NCBI GenBank assembly: GCA_001986395.2 | Contig: MQVO02000032.1 | Location: forward strand, 124,001-188,000 | Origin: Irpex lacteus | Taxonomy: Eukaryota; Basidiomycota; Agaricomycetes; Polyporales; Irpicaceae | Length of the DNA stretch: 64,000 bases | Direction of reading: 5' to 3' | In this document: positions 45,671 through 57,897 of the stretch, in pieces | Layout: every line of letters starts with the position of its first letter | Position numbering within the stretch: position 1 is the first letter of the stretch | The notes under the pieces: model-generated | The model's database searches: none | What the model was told of the DNA's origin: nothing | What the model saw: only the letters and a program-made list of their open reading frames with translations | Program-made: the position numbers and the translations under genes

Positions 45671-48600
45671 CTACGACAATACCTCCTCTCCAGCATTGGA
45701 CAATATCAATTCCTCTGCCGAAGGAGGATCGGATGACTGTGCCGACACAGCCGTGTCCACGCTCAATCTCTCGCTGAGCTTTCTCCGTTTCTCGCTGACC
45801 TGCCATATCACGTCCTTCAGCTCCTGCACCACCTCCCCGCCAGGTCCCCACTGTTCCTTCGGCACACGCGGCTCGGTACCAGAACTGATACCCAAGCCCA
45901 TACCGCTTTCCCTCCTAGCCTTGGCAAGCTTTATCCGCTCTTCCCGTGAGAGCTTGGAGCGTTCCCTAGTGAACCTCGCAGCACTCGAGTCGGCCTCGTA
46001 AACCTGCTCGATGCCAGGAGGTGGAAGGTGCTGGCTGCTCGTCGTGAGCAGGAGATGCTCCGTGACGTCGTCCAACGGCTGGTGAATTTGCTCGATTTCC
46101 ACGACTGAGACGTCGGGCCCACCTGACGTTTCTGCCAGTGGAAGACCGGTATCAACGCCAACGGATCTTTCACTGCTAGTATCCGGAGCCAGCGAGGGGA
46201 CAGTGGGCGAGGCATCTTCGTCTTCGTCGAGTGTGGGTTTCGCAGCCGTCACAGCATTAAGCAAGCACTCCCGTCCACGTTCGCATTCACGGAACGCAAA
46301 CCCAAGTTCCTTGCGTAGCCGGTCGTAAGCTTGTAGTGCAGCGTGCTGAGCCTCCTCGCCCTCTCCACCAGCCAACGAGTCCTGATTCGCTTCATTGAGA
46401 GGTGGCGGGGTAGATGTCTCCGCGCCCATCTCATCGCGAATAGAAGCAACACATTGCTCCAGATGATCTCTAGCATCATTCAACGCAGACGATATGGCGT
46501 CCACATGCGCAGCAAAGCGCGTCAGATGGCTGGGCAATGGGGCGAAAGAGGTCATCTCGGCCATAGACCTCACAGGTCGACCAAACGAGATGCGTCTCTT
46601 GCCGTCACCAGGAGACAGGCTACCTTCCCTCGAACTAGCAGCGAGAGATTCCGTGCTCGGACGCTCGTCCTTCATCCGTTTCTTCTCGACTTCATCCAAC
46701 GCTGCGACGATATTCCCGGACGCATCGCTGAACGTGCTCGTAAGCAGCGCCATAATAGATCGTACATCCTCCCAATACCCTTCATCGTCCGCATCTTCTT
46801 CGAAACGCAGCGCAAGCAAGTGCGCGCATGAATACCTCTTAGCCGAGAGCGCACCGTGGAGAGCTAGAGACAGCGCAGAGAGCGAGAACGGTCGGCGGTT
46901 GGTATGCAGAAGGGTGAAGCGAGAGGGCGAAGGAATAGATGACAGCGAATTGTGTGCGCTGTGCATGCCGTGAGTCTGGCTGGTGTAACTAGGCGGAGGG
47001 GTGCCGAAGGTCTCTATAGCTGCGCTTCGCCTCTTGCGTCGTAGGTTCAGAGCAGCGATACCGAAGACGTCCCCGCCCTCCGACGCGTAGGGCAAATCAG
47101 ACTCGGACTCTGAAGGGTCTTCTTGTACGTCGTGCAGAGCCTTTTGGGGAAGAGGCGTAGGGGGCGCGCTGAGGTTGCCTTCGGGAGTAAGGAAAAGAGA
47201 AGTACGCATAGAGCGTCTTCTGTCTTGTTTGCGCGCAGCCTTAAGACTCTCCACACCGCCCGACGGGAGCATCTGGGAACCATTCCAAGTCGCTCGCTTG
47301 TTCGATGCCGATGGAGCTGAAATAGTTCGTTTCCTCCAGTTCGCGACAGAATCCGAGAGAGGTCGCATTGGTTCCCCGAGAGCCAAAGACGGGAACGAGG
47401 GTTTGATGGGCGATGCTGGGGCGTACATCTCCGAGAGCTGCGATAGCTGCTGTGGAGATGTGAGTGCTGTGAGAAGCTGTCGCACGTTATCACATTGGCT
47501 CTGTGTGGTGGTTAACGAAGAATGCATAGCAACCCTGAGGCTGAGAAGGGGCGACTGTGTGCTCGAAGGGCTGTAAAACGCACTGGGGCTGTGTCCTGTC
47601 AGCATTGAGTTAGTTGCAGCGACTGGCTGAAAGTACCTTCGTTCCTCTTTCTCTATCAGCGACATTGCTTCGTTTACGGCGGAATCCCATACGTTTCCTG
47701 CAGAGATGAGCTCATTGAGAGCATCAAGGGTCTGCTGCCTTGTCAGTCACTGAGAGTAAGTAAACAGTAATCAGGGCATACCTGAGCGGGTGCGTTCGAC
47801 TCGTGAACTTCAGGCTTTGCTGCTCGGGCCACGAAGAGGGATATAGCGACCAGTAACATCGACAGCATTTCGTACCCTGCCGAGAAGGCTAGGACTGCGG
47901 CGGAAATGATCGCCACGACGGCGCGAAGGTCTCCAGAATCATTTGCGTGTCCGTAGTGCTTGTGACTAAAATAATCGTTGTCGTTAGGGTCCACAGACGC
48001 GCTAGAGGTTCTTGAATGGTCGCCGGCAGATGTCGAACGGAGCTGGCCAGGTAACTCTGAGATGAACGACCGTCGACCGGGCTGAGGGCTTGCGGCGAGT
48101 GATGTCGATAGTAGAGAGGATGAGATGACATCGTATTTGAAGCGTTCGGCAAAGGCAGTTGTAGTATTGGTGGATGCAGGCGGGAGCAATAAGTTACCGA
48201 ATATCTGCAACAGCATTCTGGTCAGCATGGCAATTGAGCAGTTTATCAAAAGATGATTCAAGCAGTTCGGTAAACACATAATTGTCACATGGCAAGAGTC
48301 CTGCCAGCGGTTTGCGTTCAGAGGAATGGGCTGCGGCCACAGAACTCAGAATTCCGTATTGGGATGGCAGAAGACTACTGCATAAATCAGACTGAAGCGG
48401 ACGGGCTTGCGACGCGTGGATAGCGATTTGCTCGCGGCAAAGCGGATTGAAGTCGAGCAGGGTGAGACGCCCCCTCCGCTAGTGGGCCAGCCCTTGCCCC
48501 GTAGGAATACAGAATTGTGGAGTTGGGCGGTGCTTTGGACAGTTACAAGCGGATGAGCTAGTCATGACGCTATTCCAGTTGCATGAAGCGGGGGATAAAG

Positions 48601-49013
48601 GGTGCGCGACACCGTACCGTCCGCTACAGTCTGAATTGTGCAGTACGATGCAGCATAGTTCCGATGTCTCTGCTCGCAAGGTATGTCCTGACCCTTGAGC
48701 GCTGTTGGGTGGCTACACTCGAATGATCCACGGGGGAAAGCTCAATGAGTGAAATGAGGATGCAAGCACACACCTGGGCTTGTTCTATAATACGCAGCAC
48801 AAACGACCCTACTGCGTGCTGTTGCACGCCGTCCGTAGATGGCTCGGCAGAGTACTCAGGATGGCTTCCTGGCATAACTTCTTGAATTTCTCCCGACTCT
48901 ACATAGTGACGCTGTCAGATGCTAAAACATACAATACACAAAGACACCAGTTCGTAGCTCGCACCTCGAAAGTATTCCCCGAGAGGGTGTTCGTCGAAAA
49001 CAGCTTCGGCCAT
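45671..49013 (-). CDS. Vezatin/Inp2-like myosin-binding membrane protein
   Basis: The start is MAEAVFDEHPLGEYFR at 49013; it joins across a short intron to ESGEIQEVMPGSHPEYSAEP and SFVLRIIEQAQ. A later exon has PSQYGILSSVAAAHSSERKP, then IFGNLLLPPASTNTTTAFAE. A hydrophobic hairpin follows: LRAVVAIISAAVLAFSAGYE and MLSMLLVAISLFVARAAK. Next comes VWDSAVNEAMSLIEKEERRY, a conserved block I associate with the fungal vezatin / myosin-binding domain (PF12632). The long last exon (47665-45671) is Ser/Pro-rich with predicted helices (ALDEVEKKRMKDERP, LREERIKLAKARRESGMGLG-like, VVQELKDVIWQVSEKRRKLS). In yeast, Inp2 of this type links peroxisomes to myosin V for inheritance. That this copy does the same is inference. 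The exon between about 48770 and 48360 is uncertain. Confidence 0.6.
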
Positions 49014-49577
49014 GGATTGGTGACTGTTATTAGGTCGTAAGTAGCGTATTTGAGACTTGCAGCGGTGAGAGCTTGATGTTAAAGGAATGAAGTGTGTTGA
49101 GATGGGTATATACTACGAGAGCAACATGAGAGTTGGCCGTCAAGCTTCAAGAGAGTAGCCACCAAACCCGTAAGGCGCTACCACCCCCGCTCAAGGCGTG
49201 ACATTCGTGACTGCCGGGTGTGACACTCCGTCGGCTTCTGCCTATTTTGGCATCTGGCGCATTTTATGTTCACGCGGCTACTGCTCCCGCTACTTGGCGA
49301 CATACTCTTACTGACACATTCTTTTGAGTACGTCTAAGTACCATCCGTGCGAGATGAATAGATTTATGGGCATAGTCGCTGTTAACGTTAACTTTATGAG
49401 CGACAAGCGATCCCGAAGGCTGCGCGCGCGCGCAGTCTTGGGCAATGCTGTAGTCATCGCTCACTGGCCGACTGCGGCAAGATCGATAAGTATCAGTATA
49501 AGTAGGACACCACAATCTCTAGTGAGTATCTCAGTACTTCTCTTCTCTTCCGAACTACCACAAAGGGGCGTCCGGCC
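49014..49577. promoter_or_regulatory. Divergent promoter region, vezatin-like gene and oxidoreductase
   Basis: 564 bp between two divergent start codons. It contains a short CG-rich alternating run (gcgcgcgcgc at about 49421-49430) and otherwise no recognised element or gene. Confidence 0.4.
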
Positions 49578-51393
49578 ATGGCATCAAATGCTGTGCCTGT
49601 ACCGCTCGGTGTCTCCGGAGCCGTACATGATACACTGAACATACAAACAGATCGACCAAATACTACAGGTCTACCGACAGAGAATCCCACAACACCATTC
49701 TGGCAAACGGAGGTATTGGGCACCGGATACCCTGCATCCAATGAAGGTAGTGAAGGAGCTTTGACTAGCGATGCAGATATCTGTATCGTTGGATCTGGTA
49801 TTACCGGAGTGTCCACGGCATACCACCTTGCCAGACACTTCGCCAAACACGAGACCACTTCCAAACCTATCAAGATAGCCATCCTCGATGCGAGAGAATT
49901 CTGTAAGAGCAGTTCTATTTTTCATCAGTGTTCTCTCAAATGCTAATCGTAGCACCCCATTAGGCAACGGTGCAACTGGTGAATTATATCAATCACTAAG
50001 TGTTGCCGAAAGTAACTCTACTGACCGTTGTTTGTAGGACGTAATGGTGGTCATCTCACCGCAAGCGGGTACGATAGCTTCCTCTCCCGCGAAGCCAAGT
50101 ATGGACGTGATGACGCCCTCCGTCAAGTCTTCCTCGAGGAATACACTGTCACCGAGATGGTGAAACTCATAAAAAAGTCGAACCTCGAGGAAGCCGTTGA
50201 CCTCGTGTCTGGAGGCTTAGTATGGCTATTCTTCTCCGAGGAAGAGGAACTCGAAGCCAAGGCGCACGTTACTGCAGCGGCTAATGCTGGCATCGACGTC
50301 AAAGACGTCGAATGGCTGACAATGGAGCAAGTCGCAAAGGTAAGTACTCGTTGAGAGGTCCTCTGTAATTCGGTATTATGCTCACATTTCCGCAGGAATA
50401 CGGCGCAGCATATCCAGGTGTACGAATTCCAGGTAATAATCTGTGGCCTCGAAAGCTCGTGAGCGCCATATACACCCTGGCCCAGCAAATTACCCCCAAT
50501 GTCGAGGTATCCGTGCATACGCTCACACCCGTAACATCCATATCCCCTGCACGTGGCGTCGAAGGCCGCCGCTGGAATGTCAGCACCCCTCGAGGGACCA
50601 TATCGAGCTCTTACGTTCTACACGCGACAAACGCATACGTATCCCATCTTCTCCCCCACTTACACGGGCCAAACGGCGTGGTACCAGGACGTGGGCAAAT
50701 AATTGCCACACGTGCAGCAGTCGACCTCCCCAAATCTGCGTTCGCAGCTAACGAAGGCTTCGAATACTGGTTCCCTCGCCCCGTGAAGACTCCTGGTGAA
50801 CGGCCACTGGTCATCCTAGGCGGTGGACGTGAAATAGGCGCACAATACGAGTTGTACGAGACGGACGACTCGAAGGTGAATGATACTATTAGTCGTGCGA
50901 TGAGGAAGTTCTTGCCTAGTGTGTTTCCTGGTAAGTTCGAGGAGGGCCACGTGCCTGAGATGGAGTGGGTAAGTGTCGCACCACGCGACTATCGAGTACA
51001 CTGTAATGACGTGTCCCTTCACAGAGTGGGATCATGGGCTTCACGAAAACTGGGGATCCTTTTGTAAGTCATTATAGGTCCCGTGCATGCCTATTGAGCA
51101 TAATCATTTATTGGGCGGTCTCCCTAGGTCGGACCCGTTATAGACCCAAACGATAACACAGGTAACTCATACGAGGGCCAATACGTCTGTGCTGGCTTCT
51201 CAGGACATGGCATGCCTCGTGCATTCGCTTGGTACGGTTGTTCATTTTTAAGATAAAGACCATGGACTGACCTGCTTTCCTACTCGTTCACAGCGCAGAA
51301 GCGGTGGCCGGAATCATAGCAAGTGATATGACTGGTCAACAATGGACACCACCAAGCTGGCTGCCTCTTCATTATCTTACTCGAAAGTATTAA
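49578..51393 (+). CDS. FAD-dependent oxidoreductase (DAO family)
   Basis: Seven exons (49578-49902, 49964-49978, 50038-50339, 50396-50968, 51025-51063, 51128-51231, 51294-51393) join to 485 residues, all in phase. The FAD-binding Rossmann motif is ADICIVGSGITGVSTAYHLA (GxGxxG) at about residues 65-85, followed by KIAILDARE. The block CNGATGRNGGHLTASG is the conserved GxTGRNGG of DAO-family members and is assembled across a 15-nt micro-exon. Further on come NNLWPRKLVSAIYTLAQQ, SSYVLHATNAYVSHLLP, RGQIIATR and GFEYWFPRP. The C-terminal FAD block is MGFTKTGDPFVGPV with YVCAGFSGHGMPRAFACAEA. It likely oxidises an amine or amino acid with release of hydrogen peroxide; the substrate is not evident. 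No signal peptide or PTS1 (ends LTRKY), so cytosolic location is the default guess. Confidence 0.88.
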
Positions 51394-52071
51394 AGTTAGC
51401 ACTCACTGAGATCTAAATGTGTCTGCTATGAACGCACTCAATTAGTTGACCTAGTGCATCGCGCGGGCCATTCCAATAAGGTACGTAGTGTACCTGGCAA
51501 CAACAGGCGTTCCGTTCCTGAACGAAGCTAAAACATATGAAGTGTAAGACAAATACGAACCAATCTCTCCGATCGCAATTTAGATAATGTTTGCGACTAT
51601 GTGAGGCTGTGTGCTAACTCGACGGACGTAGCGGACTACACTCAAATCGATTCGTCGGCTGTTACCGAGCGTGAAAAGGGCAAGTTTCGTCGTTCGAATC
51701 CACTCTACCCTTGCTTAAAGGTCTGATACTTCCGCACATTATTCCCTTGCATCGGTTCCACAGACAAAGAGATAGCAAGTTGTGAGTTCAATTATCCAAA
51801 CCAAAGCAACTGTATTGATACAACATGTGGTTCTACAAAGCATCGGTCTGGATCTGTGAGCGGACAAATGGCGGTCATCTATTAGTTCGTATAGTATCGT
51901 GGAGGAGAGGCAGTGTCGTTAAGCGAAACCAATGTTGTACGAAACCGTGATGGAGATGAATAATGATACGATGATGTGGTAGAGATGATGTTGTAGCTAG
52001 TAGATGAAAAGCAAAATGCAACGTAAAACCCAGAAACTCAAAGAAAAGAAAGAAGCACGTCGTAGAGCCAG
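51394..52071. other. Intergenic between convergent genes, no gene seen
   Basis: 678 bp. A tRNA-like T-loop (gttcgaatcc at about 51693-51702) is present but no tRNA fold could be built around it. Nothing else recognised. Confidence 0.35.
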
Positions 52072-55054
52072 TCAACTCTCATCCATGACGTCGTCTCTGC
52101 GGATGGTAGAGTCAACAGCCATAGGCTGTTCAAGGCCAAGGACGTTGTCCAGCGACATGGGCTGGAATCCTCGTCCGGCGAGCATCACTGCAGGCGAGGC
52201 TTCCATGGACAGGGATCTTGATCGCGCAGACGAATCCAGTCTGTCTACGACGGTATCAAGGGGAGGAATGTTAGGCTGCTTGTTGGTAGCCACAGCGATT
52301 GTGCTGATCGCTGCAGGTAGTGCTTTGGGCGGAGGATCGAGGTCGAGTTGGATGCTGTCGCCGCCTTCGGCTTGCGCACGGGCGTATAGCTCCTCTCTTG
52401 AATTCTCATCCAAGGTAAGGTTGGCGAGTGTAAGTAGGGCTTCTGCGAGCTGTGATGATGAAGATTAGTTTTTGATCGTCTAGGTTTGAAGGGGTAAACG
52501 TACCAATGGGGAGAGATCTTCCTGCTCGGGATTCGGCTTGGCGGTTGCAGAGCCCTTAGCGCGCTCAAAGAATGTCACCGCTGTAGCAGTGTCAAGATTA
52601 GTCTCCAGCAGTCCCGTTTGTGGTAGAGAGGAACATACCCATCGCCAATCCCTCCCTCGCCTCCTCGGCTTCAGCAGTATGCAACACCTCCATCTCGCCC
52701 TTCTCCAGCTTATCCTCCATCTCCTCCGCTCTCGCCTCACCAACAACAAGCCAACACCGCCCCCTCGCCGCGTTCACCGCCATACGCCACTCGCTCATAT
52801 CCGCCTCCATCTTCATCTGATTGAACACCGAATCAGCCTGTGCAGCCCAGTACTCCCGCTGCGACGCCTTCGACAGGCGCTCCGCGACACCTAATACCTC
52901 CGACGCGATCATGAACAGTTCTTTCGGACGCGAAAACGAAGAGGGGAGGGCTGCTATGCTGATTCCTGTACCAGGGGTAAGACCAGGCGGAGGAGATAGT
53001 GAAGACGAGTGTTCCCGTGTGTGAAGAGGCGTGGAGAATCCGCTGCCGCGAGGGAAATACGACTGTTCGAGGTGGAACGCCGATGGATTATGGGTCTGTG
53101 AATAGTGAGGGTGCGGCATGTGGAAGATACCGCGAGAGAACTGGTCCATCGCGAGGACCATGATATCATGAGGAGTAGCTGTCAACAGACTCATTCGTCT
53201 CGTCACGGGCGGGCGAGACGCAGCGATAGCGTGAAACGGCGATGTCGGAGGCCATCTGGGCTCGACTATCGAGAAGGGACCTGAAGACATCGCTTGCTGG
53301 CTGTACACGCCACTGCGAATATCAGCTTGCGACGGGTACGACGAACGTTGTGCTTTGGCTTGCAACGTCTGATTGAGTTTCTCTTCGGCGAGAGAAACGA
53401 GCGTGCGCCCCCAGGACACCGCCATCCGCCAATCTTCAGGATGCTTAGCTGAACCACCGATCACGCTCGGGAGGTTCTCGCCTGTCTCGAACACGTCGAG
53501 GGCGGCGAGCCAGTACGTCGGTGCTGTTGACGGCTCATCGGGCAGCGCCACAGTTGAATCCTGCGATATTATCGTGCCCATGTAGAACAAGGTGGTACCA
53601 AAGATGGCGTGGAATGCAGTCGGAGGGTCTAATGGAGGTTGATGATGTGGTCGTGCTTGGGGGTGCAAAGAAGGACTCCGTAGAGGTCGGAGGGCGGCAT
53701 CTAGAGTTTCTGGCGTCCAATCTCGCGTGGATCGCTCCTCCGTTGGTGTCCTAGAGGCGGGCGACCGAGATTCTCGTATGGGATTCGAGTCTGAGTAGAC
53801 TAACGAGGGATCGGGGTGTTCTCGCATAAAGCGGTGGCACTCTCGAATAACTGCGCGTAGTAACGGCAGAGCTTCTGACGTATCATCTGCTGCAAAGTAA
53901 CCCAGCGATTAGCATTTGAGCGCTAGGAACAAGAGGCGAAGTTGGAATGCAGAGATAACTAAAAATGGGCATGAAGAACGGTCGAACTGGCCAATCGCTT
54001 TTGCGAGTACAAGGCAGCCTGTGATTACTAAATGGGCGAGGCCTTTCCAGACCTCGCCAGCCCAGTAAGTCGAAGCTCCGCTACGATTCTTGCAGCTATA
54101 CTTGCGTCTGCGCCTTGCCAGAGAGATAGGGTTTCCAAGGTGTTTCTCTCGGTGGCTGAGATCATGTAGAAACAGCCCCTTGAGAACCACACATGGGAGA
54201 TATGAATGAATAGTGCTGAAGCGGACCTAAACCATGGTGGGCGTATGTACTCTGCACCGTACTTTGCAGAATTCGATCGGCGATAGGTAGATGTGCAAAC
54301 AAGAGGGATCCGCAAAAGATGAGTGGTTCACACGGCCGACAGACTTACTACCCAATAGCAGTACTTTAGCGATAGTCCTACGGCTGTGCGAACCACTGCA
54401 AATTCGACAGCCTCTGGGCCCGCGCATCTCACAGCAATCAAGCGTGCCACCAACGATGACGTGTAACAAGAGGGGTAATTGAAGTGATAAGAGTGATTCA
54501 CATGGAAAGGAAAGTACGAAGGATTGGCAGATCTAGAAAAGGGACTCACAGTCATACGAATCAGAGGCCCGCGCAAATAACTCTTTCAGATTCTGCCAAT
54601 CCTCGAGATCGGTCGTGCTGGGTTGCTTGCCCTTGGCGCTGCTGTTTATGCTGGAGTGGACATCTGGGTTGGCGTACATGATTGTTATGGGTTTCTTGAG
54701 AGGAGAGTAAGGAGGCGACTTCAAGTTATGAGATGGAAATGATGGCGCATGGTAGGAGAGATCAGGGGTGAGAGAGCGAGAAGCCGGGCTGTGATGCCAG
54801 AGTGTGTCGGTGTCGCTCAAGCCGCCAGATAATCTGCGCCGTTTGTAGCTTGAATCTGAGCTGTGTCCGTCGTCAAAGTCGTCGTCGAAGGTGTCGCCTT
54901 CGTGGCTGCTGGTGGATGCAGAAAGAGATTCGAGGTCAAAGTCGTGGGAAAGGCGACCTAATTTGGGTGCAGCGGTCTCGCGGCGGCCCTTCCAGAGTCC
55001 GCGGGGCCGCTTGTGGTGGAGCGGCGGGGACGAGGGCAAGAGCGAGGAGATCAT
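52072..55054 (-). CDS. Probable ETT1/NRO1-like protein (enhancer of translation termination)
   Basis: The start at 55054 (MISSLLPSSPPLHHKRPRGL) has a KRPRGLWKGRRE block that recalls the KRPLGLGK N-terminus of Ett1/Nro1. An acidic Ser-rich region follows (DTFDDDFDDGHSSDSSYKRR). The first exon ends WQNLKELFARASDSYD and joins, over an unusually long intron of about 650 nt, to DDTSEALPLLRAVIRECHRF in phase. Then come TAFHAIFGTTLFYMGTII, TYWLAALDVFETGENLP, DWRMAVSWGRTLVSLAEEKL, ELFMIASEVLGVAERLSKAS and MAVNAARGRCWLVVGEARAE. The last exons hold AVTFFERAKGSATAKPN, LAEALLTLANLTLDENSREE and the stop at 52072. The regular helical repeats, EALPLLR and ALDVFE patterns fit the Ett1/Nro1 TPR-like superhelix. 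In yeasts these proteins act in the nucleus on translation termination and oxygen-sensing hydroxylase control. Assignment is from pattern memory only, so moderate. Confidence 0.5.
53897..54548 (-). other. Long intron (about 650 nt) in the ETT1-like gene
   Basis: The donor after DSYD at about 54548 (gtgagtccc) and the acceptor at about 53897 (tttgcag) preserve the frame. Other introns in the window are about 45-75 nt. Inside are short minus frames (54028-54315 and 54227-54469) with no recognised domain, so either the intron is genuinely long, an exon was missed, or something was inserted. Confidence 0.4.
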
Positions 55055-57897
55055 GGAGTGGACCCGACAGAGTGTGGATGTCGGTGTCGAGAGAGACTAG
55101 GAGGGCGACGTCGGGGGTGTGCAAAAGCGAGCATGGATGGGTTGCGCAGTGGATTTATTGGACTTGGGCTGACTGGACGCTTGGGAGAGCCTAGCCAGGG
55201 TGTCTGTCATACAGAGTTGGCAAAGCCGGCTGCAGAGGCCGGACGCGATCCAGGCTCGAACGGGTCTTTGACGGGCGAATCACAGCCAAAGTGACCACCG
55301 ACTGATGGGCCAGTGAGGGTCTTCCTCCTCGAATGTCCAGAATCGCCGCCCTCTCCTCGCCATCTTCTCTCAGCAAACGAGGGTCTGTTGCGACGAGATA
55401 TGACACCCATCCCTGCGCACAATTCTACCAACCCCGCATTCTACCGGACCTGGATTTCATTTCCTGCTGTGAAAATGGGTCTGAGTTGCCGATCAGCAGG
55501 TCTACAACAGGTCTGGACCTGAGCAAGTTGCATCCGCCGCCCACCACTCTTCCAGGCTCCTGTCTGCGGTCCAGACGCATCACGGTTTTCGGGGTCCTCC
55601 TTGATAAACCTAAAGGTCGTAAGCGCTCTCAATTGAAGTTTACTGTGGTAAGTGTTGACGTTGTTCGCAGGTTATGAAGACCTCGTCAGTTGGAATCTCA
55701 TACGAAAAATAGGTAAGTATGCCCGAGCAGAGTAGCTTTGTATCGTATATAATTTGATGTTCGTGAGTTTTGTTTCAAGGAGTTAAAGCAGCGCAAGGAT
55801 CGCCTTCCTGAACAGTCTGCCTTCGGTGCCTGTGTTCACGAAGTTGTCGTGAAACCTGTTGCACTGTTGGGTCAGTTCATCCAGCAAGCCGCCGATATGA
55901 ATAAGTGTGGCCACAGAAGGTGAGCGTTATCATCCATGTGCAAGGTTCAGTTGACTTCACCTCGTCACGACTCTCAGGCTAGCTCCACACTGTGAGATTT
56001 AAGACGATGCAATATCACAACGCCGTTGGTAAACTTCAAATTTGCTATTTCATACTTCTTTTCTACTGCTAAACCAGTACCTGTTAAAGCTAGTTAAAGA
56101 GATCGATCAGTGATTGAGCAAGGACTTAGTACGACGAGAGAACCCGCAGTGTTACGTGGATTGACTTCATAGGTACGTGAAGAAGGTGTACTGTGTTGTC
56201 CATTTCAGAGTGCTCGTATGGTGTACACAGGACTGCAGTTTGCCCACGCTTGTAAGACGCTCAAGGCTCTCCCATACTGAGAAGTCCACAAGCTGAAAGC
56301 ATCCAAGTAAGTGCTTCGTGTATATTTGGCTGGCTCAGGCTCCCGTGCACGCTTTTTACACCGCCAACTCTAACTTCATCTCAAGCAGAACGAGACGTGT
56401 CCATATGGTCCATCCCCACTCATGCGCGGCGATTCTCGCCTTATGCTACATATGCTGATCAGCACGAGAATCACGCTCCAGCTGAATTGAGCTAGCTCAC
56501 GGTAGCGGGTGCCTGGGGTCCTCACCCGCGTGGTCTAACCACTCACAGCACTCAACGTTCGCGTTTCTCCATTGGTGAATGATGAACAGCGCAACCCGAA
56601 TGTCCAACTACCATCTCTCTCACGTTGATCCCAACTTCTGCCTATTCGCAACAGCTGACCGTAGCCTGGTAACCACTATCCCATGCCTATTCCCTGATAT
56701 GACTATCCAGAACCACATCTCGTGTACCAATGGTATGACGTTGCGCGGCCACGTCTAATGTATGGCTGGGAGCTCGAGCCAATAGGAATGCCTGGCGAGC
56801 AAGCATAGCAAAAGTGAGAGCCCTTGTCATCTCGACTCGCACACGACCAGGGAATAATATACAACACTCATATATCACCATCGTCACAGCACTGCGTATG
56901 CGGGAGACGGCCGACAGAATTGCAAAACGACCGATTACATACAGACATCAAGGTATGACACTGCCATGCTCGCCGTGTACATATCTGGGGTGGTCGGTGG
57001 GAGAAGATGCGTGGCGTGGCGCAACGTACGTACTGTCGTACGTGAACGCACAACGACAATCCTAGGCTCCAGGTCATCGATCCGACCTGCCCACTTGCAA
57101 TTGACAAAGCGAGCCATGTACTTATACCGGGCAGCCATGATCACGAACGCATTCGACGTATTTCACAGGCTTCTGCCCATTACACTCACCCTCAATTTAC
57201 CTCGCACTCATCCGCCGCCACCGGTCCTATGGTCCTTGATAGACGGAGAAATGGGGCTTGGACACTCTTTCGGAGGAGAAACCGGTCGTGACGCCATAGC
57301 TCGGTCACTTGTAGCGTTCTTCGAAGAGGAAGCCCGGTTTATCATCGGTCTGGACGGTAGAAGGCTTGTTTCGACGTCATGCCCCTCTCATTTCTCACGT
57401 GTATTGCCGTATGTTGTCGGGGATATCGATGGGCACACGCCGCTGCATGCGATGAGTGTCAGTTGGAGTTATAAAGCGCATATGTCGTGGGATGCCGTTT
57501 TCTTTCTTTGGGCAAATTAGGCCGGCCGTACTTGAACAGTCTCTGTGAAATGAAATGCATGCGTATATTTCGTCACGACGTTGAGCAATTTGAACACTCG
57601 AGGCGCAAATAATTTATAAAACAGGGGTGTATCATATCGGACATAAGCAGTACGACGCTCGATTTGTGCCGAGGACGTGGTTTCGCATGAACTTCCGTTT
57701 CAGGCAGTTATACTTCTGAACTCCGCGGGATCACATCGATCGTGACAATCGGTCTTGTCAGTGCCATCGTTTGTTCATCCTGACTTACCGGATGGCTTCG
57801 GTCTTTCCATACTGCTACAGACATAATGCGATGTCAGGCAAAAGACAGCCTGACGAGGTTTGGCACAAGCTATATGTTATTGTAGTATCATGACTCT
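55055..57897. other. Unassigned stretch with orphan coding-like segments
   Basis: On the plus strand 55333-55677 reads MSRIAALSSPSSLSKRGSVA through LLDKPKGRKRSQLKFTVV, and 55780-55920 reads KELKQRKDRLPEQSAFGACV, then HEVVVKPVALLGQFIQQAAD. Both have protein-like composition and could be exons of one decayed or unrecognised gene, but no complete chain or family was found. 56966-57520 (plus, 184 codons) includes GEMGLGHSFGGETGRDAIAR and DIDGHTPLHAMSVSWSYK with a stop at 57520; it is a possible hypothetical protein. The remainder (57521-57897) shows nothing. Confidence 0.25.

Noticed and set aside
45671..47576. Several plus-strand frames opposite the vezatin-like last exon
   Set aside because: Composition mirrors the real exon and no domain or splice structure supports them.
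51610..51720. Possible tRNA gene (T-loop motif gttcgaatcc, anticodon-like CAA upstream)
   Set aside because: The T-stem has mismatches, no acceptor stem pairing with ctaccct is found upstream, and the D and anticodon arms do not fold. At most a tRNA-like remnant or chance B-box.
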